Assembly: GCA_039029515.1 (NCBI GenBank)
Contig: JBCCFX010000052.1
Location: forward strand, 1 to 19,914
Reading direction: 5' to 3'
From: JBCCFX01 sp039029515
GTDB lineage: Bacteria > Planctomycetota > Phycisphaerae > Phycisphaerales > SM1A02
DNA: 19,914 bases
In this document: positions 9,022-14,879 of the stretch, piece after piece
How the letters are laid out: each line of letters opens with the position of its first letter
Numbering within the stretch: position 1 is the first letter of the stretch
Made by a program: the position numbers and the translations under genes
Notes under the pieces: model-generated
Database searches by the model: none
What the model saw: only the letters and a program-made list of their open reading frames with translations
Told to the model about the DNA's origin: nothing

Positions 9022-9969
9022 TCAGATCCCCTCCACCACAGATTGCTTCTTCGATACTGGTCCACGATGTTCGAGCACCATGGCGCGCTCCGCTTCAACC
9101 GTGGAGATCACTCGTCGATTCGGCTCCACAATCGCGCCGGGACCGATGATGCTGTTGCTGATCACGGCACCTGCGCCGATCGTTGCACCGGCGGCGATGA
9201 CGCAGTTGTGCAGCACGCAACGATTCTCAACGATCGCGCCTTCGCTCACGGTGCAATAGCCGTCGACAAGGACGTCATCGGCCACGGTCGCCGCGCGAGA
9301 CACTGATACAAGTTCGTGCACGGCGTTGGCATGCGCATGGACCGCATCGAGAAACGTCCGCCGATCGTGAATGCGCTGCGATGCCCGGTCGCCAATGCGC
9401 GCGGTGACAAGGCGATGCCCCGCCTTGGTCAGCATCGGCAGCATTTGTTCTTTGAGATCGCAGTAGCCGACCGATTGCACTTCATCGATCGCGGATCGCC
9501 GGAATGCGTAGACGCCTGCAGGCTGATCAATACCGCAGACGCCGACCACGCCGCCAATGGACGCATCGCGTTCGAGCGCTTCAAGAATTGGTGTCACGGT
9601 TGCCGGCGGGAGACGATGACCTTCAGCGACGAAGACGATGGCGTCGGACGGAAGATCTCGGGTCACGTCGAACAGAATGCCGCCCGCGCCGCGCCATGCC
9701 GCGGGATCAGCCTGACCCACGAGCAGGCCGTCGCCACCTTCATTGTGTGACGCAGAGAGGTCGAGAACGGACTGCACATCCTCATCGGTGTTCATCACGA
9801 TGCGGACACATGCTGCGGGCGTTGTTGATGTGAGGCAGTTGGCCCAGAGGTCCGCGAGCGAATGCGTGCCATTCATCGGAAGCGCGAGCGCAGGCAGACC
9901 GATCGCGTCACGCAGATGCGTGGATCGCAGGGTTCCACCAAACAGGATGGCCGCGGCTTCCGTCGCCAC
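9022..9969 (-). CDS. Diverged NDP-sugar nucleotidyltransferase-like protein with left-handed beta-helix tail
   Basis: From the GTG at 9969 this is a 315-residue soluble protein. The start 'VATEAAAILFGG' and later 'GVYAFRRSAI' and 'DLKEQMLPMLTKAGH' follow the order seen in sugar nucleotidyltransferases. The last 100 or so residues hold hexapeptide turns ('GYCTVSEGAIVENRCVLHN' and 'GATIGAGAVISNSIIGPGA') of a left-handed beta-helix. The active-site signatures are degenerate: the GGxGTRL...PK loop reads GGTLRSTHLRDAIGLP, and the usual Gly-Asp strand reads VAEGHRLPP. It may be a pseudoenzyme or bind an altered substrate. The GTG follows a purine-rich GAGAGGAGAGAAGGA tract at 9974-9988; a second GTG at 9990 lacks a ribosome site. 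The gene is 29 bp after the cupin and 1 bp before the exosortase. Confidence 0.8.
   Translation of the reverse strand: MATEAAAILFGGTLRSTHLRDAIGLPALALPMNGTHSLADLWANCLTSTTPAACVRIVMNTDEDVQSVLDLSASHNEGGDGLLVGQADPAAWRGAGGILFDVTRDLPSDAIVFVAEGHRLPPATVTPILEALERDASIGGVVGVCGIDQPAGVYAFRRSAIDEVQSVGYCDLKEQMLPMLTKAGHRLVTARIGDRASQRIHDRRTFLDAVHAHANAVHELVSVSRAATVADDVLVDGYCTVSEGAIVENRCVLHNCVIAAGATIGAGAVISNSIIGPGAIVEPNRRVISTVEAERAMVLEHRGPVSKKQSVVEGI
9028..9034 (-). promoter_or_regulatory. Ribosome binding site fixing a GTG start for the exosortase
   Basis: The minus strand reads GGAGGGG here, 7 bases before the GTG at 9020 and inside the 3' end of the upstream gene. It is among the strongest Shine-Dalgarno sequences in the operon and decides the exosortase start. 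Confidence 0.8.
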
Positions 9970-9998
9970 TCGGTCCTTCTCTCCTCTCACGATCGTTT

Positions 9999-10547
9999 TC
10001 AGCCGTGCTGAACTTCCCACGGGAACCCTCGAACGCTGTCCCAGGCCCGACGATGTTCATCAGGCTGAGCCGGGTTGTATTGATTGGTGACGTAATACAG
10101 AAGGCCCGCCGGCGTCGGACCGACGCACGCGGCGCCGTGCCAGAGCGGCGTCGGAATCACGAGCACACCAGGTCGTTTCTCACCCATGACGTGGACCCAG
10201 GCCACACCGTCGGTCGGCCGGAACACGCCCGTCTTCAAGTGACCCGTCAGACAGCACCAGAAGTCCGTCTGATGATCATGTCGATGCCAGGCTTTCACGA
10301 CCTGCGGGTACTGCATGGAAAAATTGATCTGACCTCGCTCGGTCATCGCACCGGTCAGCAGGTTCATGAGGGACCAGCCTCGGTCATCGGTGAACGGGGT
10401 GATGGGGACAAAAAGCGGTGCCTGCGCATCGAGCGCGGCGGACTCCGCCTCGGCCCAATCGCCTGTGAACGTGTCAGGCCGACGCACTTCGGTTACCGCG
10501 TCGTGGTTCATATCCGTCCCGATCTGCCCGGTCATTGTGCTTGCCAT
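9999..10547 (-). CDS. RmlC-like cupin (dTDP-4-keto-sugar 3,5-epimerase family relative)
   Basis: This 182-residue protein is the first gene of the minus-strand operon. Its core matches RmlC-type cupins: 'KAWHRHDHQTDFWCCLTGHL' at 85-104 takes the place of the family's HYQ strand and following turn, 'VIPTPLWHGAACVG' (130-143) corresponds to the IPPGVAHGF strand, and 'YYVTNQYNP' plus 'DEHRRAWD' correspond to the family's Tyr-containing end. RmlC enzymes epimerise dTDP-4-keto-6-deoxyglucose on the way to rhamnose. No other rhamnose genes are present, so it may be an epimerase or isomerase of another nucleotide sugar. His88, His90, His92 and His137 could bind metal or act in catalysis. The ATG start is the first available after the promoter region; the ribosome site is weak. 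Confidence 0.8.
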   Translation of the reverse strand: MASTMTGQIGTDMNHDAVTEVRRPDTFTGDWAEAESAALDAQAPLFVPITPFTDDRGWSLMNLLTGAMTERGQINFSMQYPQVVKAWHRHDHQTDFWCCLTGHLKTGVFRPTDGVAWVHVMGEKRPGVLVIPTPLWHGAACVGPTPAGLLYYVTNQYNPAQPDEHRRAWDSVRGFPWEVQHG

Positions 10548-10566
10548 TGTCGAAGCTCTATATCTT

Positions 10567-10596
10567 GTAATACGACAGTCAAAGCCCTGAAGTCAA
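10567..10596 (-). promoter_or_regulatory. Candidate promoter of the exosortase/EPS operon
   Basis: On the minus strand a TTGACT box (10596-10591) is followed after 18 bases by TATTAC (10572-10567), a fair sigma-70 type match. Transcription would begin near 10560, leaving a leader of about 13 bases before the cupin ATG at 10547. An alternative -10, TATAGA at 10562-10557, lies nine bases before the ATG, the same spacing as in the near-leaderless genes elsewhere in the window, but its -35 spacing is too short. Confidence 0.45.
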
Positions 10597-10815
10597 TCAA
10601 TTCATGCGCCGCAACTCACGCTGTTTCAGCGAATTGAGGCAGAATCGCACTTCTGTCATCGGTTCGTCACAGCACAGAGACAAGCCCGGATCCCCGGAAG
10701 TCCATCCGAGTCTGCTTGCGACGTGACTCATCCGACCCACCCGAATGCTCGGCCCCGGCCGCACGGTCGATCCAGATTTCCAAACGAGCCGGTTTTCGGA
10801 CCATGCAATCCGGCG

Positions 10816-10846
10816 TGGACCTGATCGTTGAATACCCGCCTACGAT
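10816..10846 (+). promoter_or_regulatory. Weak candidate promoter of the MauE/thioredoxin-like gene
   Basis: TACGAT at 10841-10846 resembles the TAnnnT -10 boxes of other plus-strand genes here; a poor -35 (TGGACC, 10816-10821) lies 19 bases upstream. It would give a leader of about 65 bases. Confidence 0.25.
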
Positions 10847-10917
10847 GGTCGGCGCGGCCGATCGCTGCGCCCGAATGCCCCGCTCGTCAGCCCCTTCGAT
10901 TCAGGAATCGCCCTGCC

Positions 10918-11982
10918 ATGTCCACCGCTGCCACAGGAAGCCCCGCTCGTCCTCTCGGATTCCTGCTCTGCCGGATCGTGGTCCCGGCGTGGATTCTGGT
11001 CGGCGTCATCTTCAAGCTGGTCCATAACACACCGCAGTCACTCCCGAAGCGCATCTGGGAGGCCGCAAACGACGCCGGCATCGATCTCTTCCTGCTGCTG
11101 TTCATCCTGGTGGCGCTCGAAGTCTTCGCCATCGCGGTCATGGTGTTTCTCGGACGTTGGTCTCGAATCATGGCGATCTGGATGCTCGCCTGCTTCTGCG
11201 TGATCCTGATCGGCGAGATGGCCGCCGGCAACACAAGTTGCGGCTGCCTCGGCGCCAAGTCACCGCCCCCGTGGGTGATGCTCGCTATAGATGGCGGCCT
11301 GCTGCTTGGCGTGATCTTCGGCGGTCGTCCGTATCGCAAGCCGGCAAGGAAGAGCGCGCTGCCGTACGTGCTCGCCGCATTCACGCTTGGCATCGGCGTG
11401 GCGATCACCGGCGTGACCACATTGCCCAAGGCAACGCTTGGGAGCGGCGACAACGGAAATGGCGGAACCGGAACCGGCACAGGGACAGGTGGCGGCGGAT
11501 CGGAAACACCCGAAATTCCTCCAACATGGCCAACGCCCACACCGGTGCCGGATCGCGCGTACTACATTCCCGAAACATCGGAATGGATGGGTAAGAAGCT
11601 CAACAAGATCGACATGATGCAGTTCGTCGCGGGATGGCCGGACGACATTCTGGAAGGCCAGAAGTACGTCATCCTGTACAGCAAGTCATGCGAGCACTGC
11701 CAGCAGTTCCTCGAAGACAACTTCATCATGCCATCACCGGTCGACGCGGTGCTGGTGACGATCCCCGACACGCCGAGTGGTTTTGAGCCCGCGTCATGGC
11801 TCAACATGATGTTCGATCGTTCCGGCGTCGTGGCGGAACTCGAGTTGCCGGAAGGCTACGACTACTTCATGACGCCGCCCATGTGCATTGCGTTGGAAGA
11901 CGGCGTGGTGCAGTGCGTCAAGAGTGCCGAAGACGGTGAAGGCGAAGAAGGCCCGGAAGGCTGCCTGCTCTATCACTATTGA
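10918..11982 (+). CDS. MauE/DoxX-type membrane protein fused to a thioredoxin-like domain
   Basis: The ATG at 10918 gives 354 residues; an AGGA lies about ten bases upstream. The N-terminal part has hydrophobic helices at about 13-35, 56-78, 82-103, 118-135 and 148-166 and a CGC motif (C108, C110) in 'NTSCGCLG', as seen in MauE-type redox membrane proteins. A Gly/Thr/Pro linker (about 175-211) leads to a presumably exported domain with 'YSKSCEHCQQFLED' (C258, C261), the CxxC of thioredoxin-like proteins, and a later TPPMC that resembles the cis-Pro region. MauE-type proteins are thought to pass reductant or handle disulfides for exported partners. I infer an envelope thiol-disulfide role; the partner is unknown. 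It diverges from the exosortase operon, and its stop codon overlaps the end of the convergent gene. Confidence 0.8.
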   Translation: MSTAATGSPARPLGFLLCRIVVPAWILVGVIFKLVHNTPQSLPKRIWEAANDAGIDLFLLLFILVALEVFAIAVMVFLGRWSRIMAIWMLACFCVILIGEMAAGNTSCGCLGAKSPPPWVMLAIDGGLLLGVIFGGRPYRKPARKSALPYVLAAFTLGIGVAITGVTTLPKATLGSGDNGNGGTGTGTGTGGGGSETPEIPPTWPTPTPVPDRAYYIPETSEWMGKKLNKIDMMQFVAGWPDDILEGQKYVILYSKSCEHCQQFLEDNFIMPSPVDAVLVTIPDTPSGFEPASWLNMMFDRSGVVAELELPEGYDYFMTPPMCIALEDGVVQCVKSAEDGEGEEGPEGCLLYHY

Positions 11983-12563
11983 CCTGGCGTTGATTGCGTT
12001 TCGAGCAGTTGTGCGGCATCACGCATGATCCATGCACTGAACGGATCCGGATGTCCGCGTGTCGCGAGTGCGTTGTGCAAAAGCGTCTGCGCGTAGTGCT
12101 GACACTCCGGTCGATCATCCAGCAGGAATACATGGAACGCCCACGGTCGATTCGTGGCGTTGTCAGGTTGCGTGTGCTCCAGATGCCAGTCTCGTGCTGT
12201 GCAAAGCCGGTCCATCCAATCATCTCGTTGACGATCGCGCGCCAATGCCCACAGCGCGTGCAGCGCTGAGAGTTCGGCATCGGTCCACACTTCAATAGCG
12301 GTGTACAGATTAGACGACAACAACGGGCCGTCCGGCGTGCGTTGTACAACATCGTCGACGTCGAGGTCCGGATCACAGCGCGCCCACCACAGTTGAACCT
12401 CGCCGTCCGCGACATCGTCCGGCGCAGCATACACTGACGGTTCGATCACGACATGGCGAAACGGTTCCGCGAGTCCTTGCGCGGGAATCCTGACCGTGGA
12501 ATCGCACCACGGATCGGCAAGCGTTCGGAGGTGTTCGATCCACCGTTCGACGGAATGCAACAT
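11976..12563 (-). CDS. Hypothetical protein, 195 residues
   Basis: I do not recognise this protein. From the ATG at 12563 it encodes a soluble, Trp- and Asp-rich, acidic protein with no signal peptide, membrane helix or metal-binding motif. The N-terminal half looks mixed (WWARCDPDLDVDD), and the C-terminal half (about 95-190) looks mostly helical, with LSALHALWALARDRQ and AQTLLHNALATRG. Its codon pattern fits its neighbours and it fills the space between two supported genes. The stop (TAG) lies inside the end of the MauE/thioredoxin-like gene, a 7-bp tail-to-tail overlap. It diverges from the zinc-ribbon gene across 127 bp. Confidence 0.7.
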   Translation of the reverse strand: MLHSVERWIEHLRTLADPWCDSTVRIPAQGLAEPFRHVVIEPSVYAAPDDVADGEVQLWWARCDPDLDVDDVVQRTPDGPLLSSNLYTAIEVWTDAELSALHALWALARDRQRDDWMDRLCTARDWHLEHTQPDNATNRPWAFHVFLLDDRPECQHYAQTLLHNALATRGHPDPFSAWIMRDAAQLLETQSTPGQ

Positions 12564-12622
12564 GCCTAGATTCTCAACGCAGACAGCATATGCCGCGCAC
12601 TATCGGACGTTCGTGCGGGTTG

Positions 12623-12631
12623 TGTGGATAA
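12623..12631 (-). promoter_or_regulatory. Perfect DnaA-box 9-mer in an intergenic region
   Basis: The minus strand reads TTATCCACA, the consensus high-affinity DnaA box. It lies between two divergent genes, just upstream of the candidate promoter of the zinc-ribbon gene. I see no cluster of further boxes, so it is not an origin on this evidence. It may be a DnaA regulatory or titration site, or chance. Confidence 0.4.
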
Positions 12632-12655
12632 GTCCGCTTTCGCACTCTTTTCTCT

Positions 12656-12683
12656 TTGGCGCGTCTGAGCATGGTGCTAGTCT
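12656..12683 (+). promoter_or_regulatory. Candidate extended -10 promoter of the zinc-ribbon gene
   Basis: TTGGCG (12656-12661) and TAGTCT (12678-12683) are 16 bases apart, with TG at 12675-12676 forming an extended -10. The box ends 7 bases before the ATG at 12691, so transcription would start at or next to the start codon. Confidence 0.5.
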
Positions 12684-12690
12684 TCAGGGG

Positions 12691-13005
12691 ATGCGCACGA
12701 AACTCCAGACCATCGATCGACGCTTGCTGATGCGCCAATGTGTTGCATGCGGCTATGACGGCGCGTTGCTTCGTGGTGGTGCCGCGACACGATGCGCACG
12801 ATGCGGCTGCGACCTGCGTCGTCGGCCGGCCCGCAGCTACGCCGAGATGGAAGGCCTGCTCGGCCGCCCCGTCATGATCGACACGTCGTATCTCACGCCT
12901 GCCCGCGAGACCGCCATCGTGCAGAAGTGGATCGCGGTGTTCTTCGTGATGACGATCGCGATGATCTCGTTCCTGTATCTCGTCGCGTCCGCGGTCCCCG
13001 CCTGA
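12691..13005 (+). CDS. Small zinc-ribbon protein with C-terminal membrane anchor
   Basis: This 104-residue protein has two cysteine pairs, CVAC (C17, C20) and CARC (C35, C38, with C40 next), the pattern of a zinc ribbon that would lie in the cytoplasm. An Arg-rich stretch (42-48) follows, and a single membrane helix at about 80-101 ends at the C-terminus, so it looks tail-anchored. Short zinc-ribbon membrane proteins of this layout are common and mostly uncharacterised; I cannot name a function. The ATG at 12691 is chosen because the ribbon begins shortly after it and a candidate promoter ends 7 bases before it; upstream in-frame sequence is not protein-like. There is no proper Shine-Dalgarno, so the mRNA may be leaderless. 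Confidence 0.75.
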   Translation: MRTKLQTIDRRLLMRQCVACGYDGALLRGGAATRCARCGCDLRRRPARSYAEMEGLLGRPVMIDTSYLTPARETAIVQKWIAVFFVMTIAMISFLYLVASAVPA

Positions 13006-13035
13006 TTCCCAAACATTCCGTCCGCCTGCTAGCAT
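13006..13035 (+). promoter_or_regulatory. Candidate promoter of the M20 peptidase gene
   Basis: TAGCAT at 13030-13035 with TG at 13027-13028 forms an extended -10; a weak TTCCCA (13006-13011) lies 18 bases upstream, directly after the preceding stop. Transcription would start near 13042, leaving a leader of about 20 bases. Confidence 0.45.
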
Positions 13036-13049
13036 CGGTGCCCCGTCAC

Positions 13050-13055
13050 AGGAGG
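13050..13055 (+). promoter_or_regulatory. Consensus ribosome binding site of the M20 peptidase
   Basis: AGGAGG, 7 bases before the ATG at 13063. It contrasts with the near-leaderless genes in the same window and fixes this start. Confidence 0.85.
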
Positions 13056-13062
13056 TACGACG

Positions 13063-14466
13063 ATGTCCAGCCACGATCTGACGCCGGTCTTTGATCAGAT
13101 TGATGCCGAGTTCGACGCTTCGCTCGATCGGCTGAAGGATCTGCTCGCGATTCCGAGCATCAGCACTGACAACGAATACAACGGCGAAACGCGTCGCGCT
13201 GCCACGTGGCTCGCGAACGAACTGTCGGACATGGGCTTTGACGCCACGCTGCGCGACACGGACGGTCATCCGATGGTCGTGGCGACGCATGCCTGTGACT
13301 ACGATGACGTGCCGACCGTGCTGTACTACGGCCACTATGACGTGCAGCCGCCAGACCCGATCGAACTCTGGGACACCGGGCCGTTCGAGCCGCAGGTCGT
13401 CGATTCCGATCACGGCGGCAAGATCGTTGCCCGCGGCGCCGTGGACGACAAAGGGCAATTGATGACGTTCGTCGAAGCGTTCCGTGCGTGGAAGCAGGTG
13501 CATGGGAACCTGCCCATCAACATCAAGGTCATGCTCGAAGGCGAAGAAGAATCAGGCAGCCCGAGTCTCGATCCGTTCCTCACCGACAATCGCAGTGAAT
13601 TGCAGGCGGATGTATGCGTCGTGTGCGACACCGGCATGTGGGACGTCAACACGCCGGCGATCACCTATCAGTTGCGCGGCATGGTGTACGTCGAGGTCGC
13701 ACTGCACGGACCGTCGTGCGATCTACATTCAGGTATGTACGGCGGCGCGGTGCTGAATCCGATCAATGCACTGACGAAAGTGCTCGCTGAACTCGTGGAT
13801 GATGATGGGCGCGTGCAGATTCCCGAGTTCTACGATGACATCATCGAACCGTCCGCAGCGGAATTGCAGCAGTGGGAATCGCTTGGGTTCGACGCCAAGG
13901 CATTTCTCGGCGATGTCGGCCTGCAGACCGAACGCGGCGAAGCTGGACGTTCCACACTCGAACGCACATGGTCGCGTCCGACGTGTGACATCAATGGAAT
14001 TTACGGCGGCTACACCGGTGAAGGCGCGAAGACCGTCATTGCCGCGCACGCCACCGCGAAGATCAGTTGCCGACTCGTGCCGGGCCAGGACCCCGACAAG
14101 GTGTACGCCGGCATCCAGAAATTCTTCAACGACCGCACACCTGCGGATGGCCGCTGGACATTCGAGGCACACGGCATGGGTCCGGCGATTCGCGTGCCGA
14201 CTGAGTCGCCGTACCTTAACGCTGCCATGCGCGGTCTGGAGACGGTCTATCGGCGTCCGCCGGTGCTGATCGGTTCAGGCGGTTCGATTCCCGTCGTCGG
14301 ATCGATCCAGGACATTCTCGGTTTCGATTCGCTGCTGGTCGGCTTCGGCTTGGACGATGACCGCGTGCATTCGCCAAACGAGAAATTCGAGCTCGCCTGC
14401 TATCGCAACGGCATCAAATCTCACGCCGCAATCCTGCACGAACTGGCTGGCATGGGCGGCGTATAG
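13063..14466 (+). CDS. M20-family metallopeptidase (dipeptidase)
   Basis: This 467-residue cytosolic enzyme should hydrolyse dipeptides or related amide substrates with two zinc ions. The M20 metal and catalytic residues are all present: His91 and Asp93 in YGHYDVQP, the bridging Asp128 in RGAVDDKG, the Glu162-Glu163 pair in EGEEESGS, Asp190 in VVCDTG and His436 in HSPNEKF. The inserted dimerisation (lid) domain is recognisable from 'RGMVYVEVALHG' and 'DLHSGMYGG'. Length and motif order match the carnosinase/CPG2-like dipeptidase group (M20/M25/M40). It appears to be its own transcription unit, with a promoter and a consensus AGGAGG site. The exact substrate cannot be read from sequence. Confidence 0.95.
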   Translation: MSSHDLTPVFDQIDAEFDASLDRLKDLLAIPSISTDNEYNGETRRAATWLANELSDMGFDATLRDTDGHPMVVATHACDYDDVPTVLYYGHYDVQPPDPIELWDTGPFEPQVVDSDHGGKIVARGAVDDKGQLMTFVEAFRAWKQVHGNLPINIKVMLEGEEESGSPSLDPFLTDNRSELQADVCVVCDTGMWDVNTPAITYQLRGMVYVEVALHGPSCDLHSGMYGGAVLNPINALTKVLAELVDDDGRVQIPEFYDDIIEPSAAELQQWESLGFDAKAFLGDVGLQTERGEAGRSTLERTWSRPTCDINGIYGGYTGEGAKTVIAAHATAKISCRLVPGQDPDKVYAGIQKFFNDRTPADGRWTFEAHGMGPAIRVPTESPYLNAAMRGLETVYRRPPVLIGSGGSIPVVGSIQDILGFDSLLVGFGLDDDRVHSPNEKFELACYRNGIKSHAAILHELAGMGGV

Positions 14467-14483
14467 AACGGAAGGTGTAGGGG

Positions 14484-14762
14484 TCAGGCGGCAGCGCGCG
14501 TCGAGTCTTCTTCGGTCGCGTCAGGTTCCGTCTCGATGACGAGATCGACGTCTGGCTCCACGCCGCCGCGAGCGGCCAGGATCATGGCCTGCAGTCGCTT
14601 GTGTTGCTCGAGTCGCAGGGTATGAGCCTGAATACGAAGATGATGCCACGACAGAGCGTAGTTGAGGTCGATACCGACGATCTTCAGCGCCATCATGCCG
14701 AACCAGACCATCGCCGCGATGACGATGAGCCAGATCCCGGGTTGTTCGATGGCCGCGAGCAT
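14484..14762 (-). CDS. Small single-helix membrane protein, 92 residues
   Basis: From the ATG at 14762 this frame encodes a short N-terminus, a strong membrane helix at about 9-31, a basic, likely helical stretch (about 38-65, with HHLRIQAHTLRLEQHKRL) and an acidic tail rich in Asp, Glu and Thr. This charge layout looks like a real protein. I do not recognise a family. It converges on the peptidase gene with a 17-bp gap and diverges from the large membrane protein gene, leaving 117 bp between starts. No clear ribosome site is visible. The frame continues upstream to about 15068, but that part overlaps the divergent gene and is not protein-like. Confidence 0.55.
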   Translation of the reverse strand: MLAAIEQPGIWLIVIAAMVWFGMMALKIVGIDLNYALSWHHLRIQAHTLRLEQHKRLQAMILAARGGVEPDVDLVIETEPDATEEDSTRAAA

Positions 14763-14861
14763 GCGGGTGCTATCGGACCGCCGACCGTACGACTTCAGGG
14801 AGATCCGGGGATTGGCCCCCACTGCAGGACGGCAACGAAGGCAAGCCACGGCACCGTGCGC

Positions 14862-14870
14862 TGGTACACT
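14862..14870 (+). promoter_or_regulatory. Extended -10 element before the large membrane protein gene
   Basis: TGGTACACT: TG at 14862-14863 and TACACT at 14865-14870, ending nine bases before the ATG at 14880. No good -35 is visible. The predicted start of transcription is only a few bases before the ATG, and the sequence from TACACT to ATG nearly matches that before serS. Confidence 0.5.
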
Positions 14871-14879
14871 CCACGCCCC

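Larger units (their letters stand above)
10548..10917. other. Divergent intergenic region of 370 bp
   Basis: This is the longest stretch without a gene. It separates the minus-strand EPS operon from the plus-strand MauE/thioredoxin-like gene and holds the candidate promoters of both. I see no convincing coding frame, tRNA, riboswitch or strong hairpin. A weak inverted repeat (GGCGC...GCGCC, about 10851-10871) lies in the presumed leader of the plus-strand gene. Confidence 0.6.

Noticed and set aside
9021..9098. A longer exosortase starting at the TTG at 9098.
   Set aside because: It would overlap the upstream gene by 77 bases and lacks a ribosome site, whereas the GTG at 9020 has GGAGGGG at ideal spacing.
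11446..11505. A tandem DNA repeat in the MauE/thioredoxin-like gene.
   Set aside because: It is a low-complexity Gly/Thr coding linker with irregular codons, in frame, and not a separate repeat element.
12623..12631. A replication origin at the DnaA box.
   Set aside because: Only one box is visible, with no AT-rich unwinding region, no box cluster and no dnaA, dnaN or gyrB nearby.
14467..14483. A terminator between the peptidase and the convergent small membrane protein gene.
   Set aside because: The 17-bp gap shows no inverted repeat or T tract.
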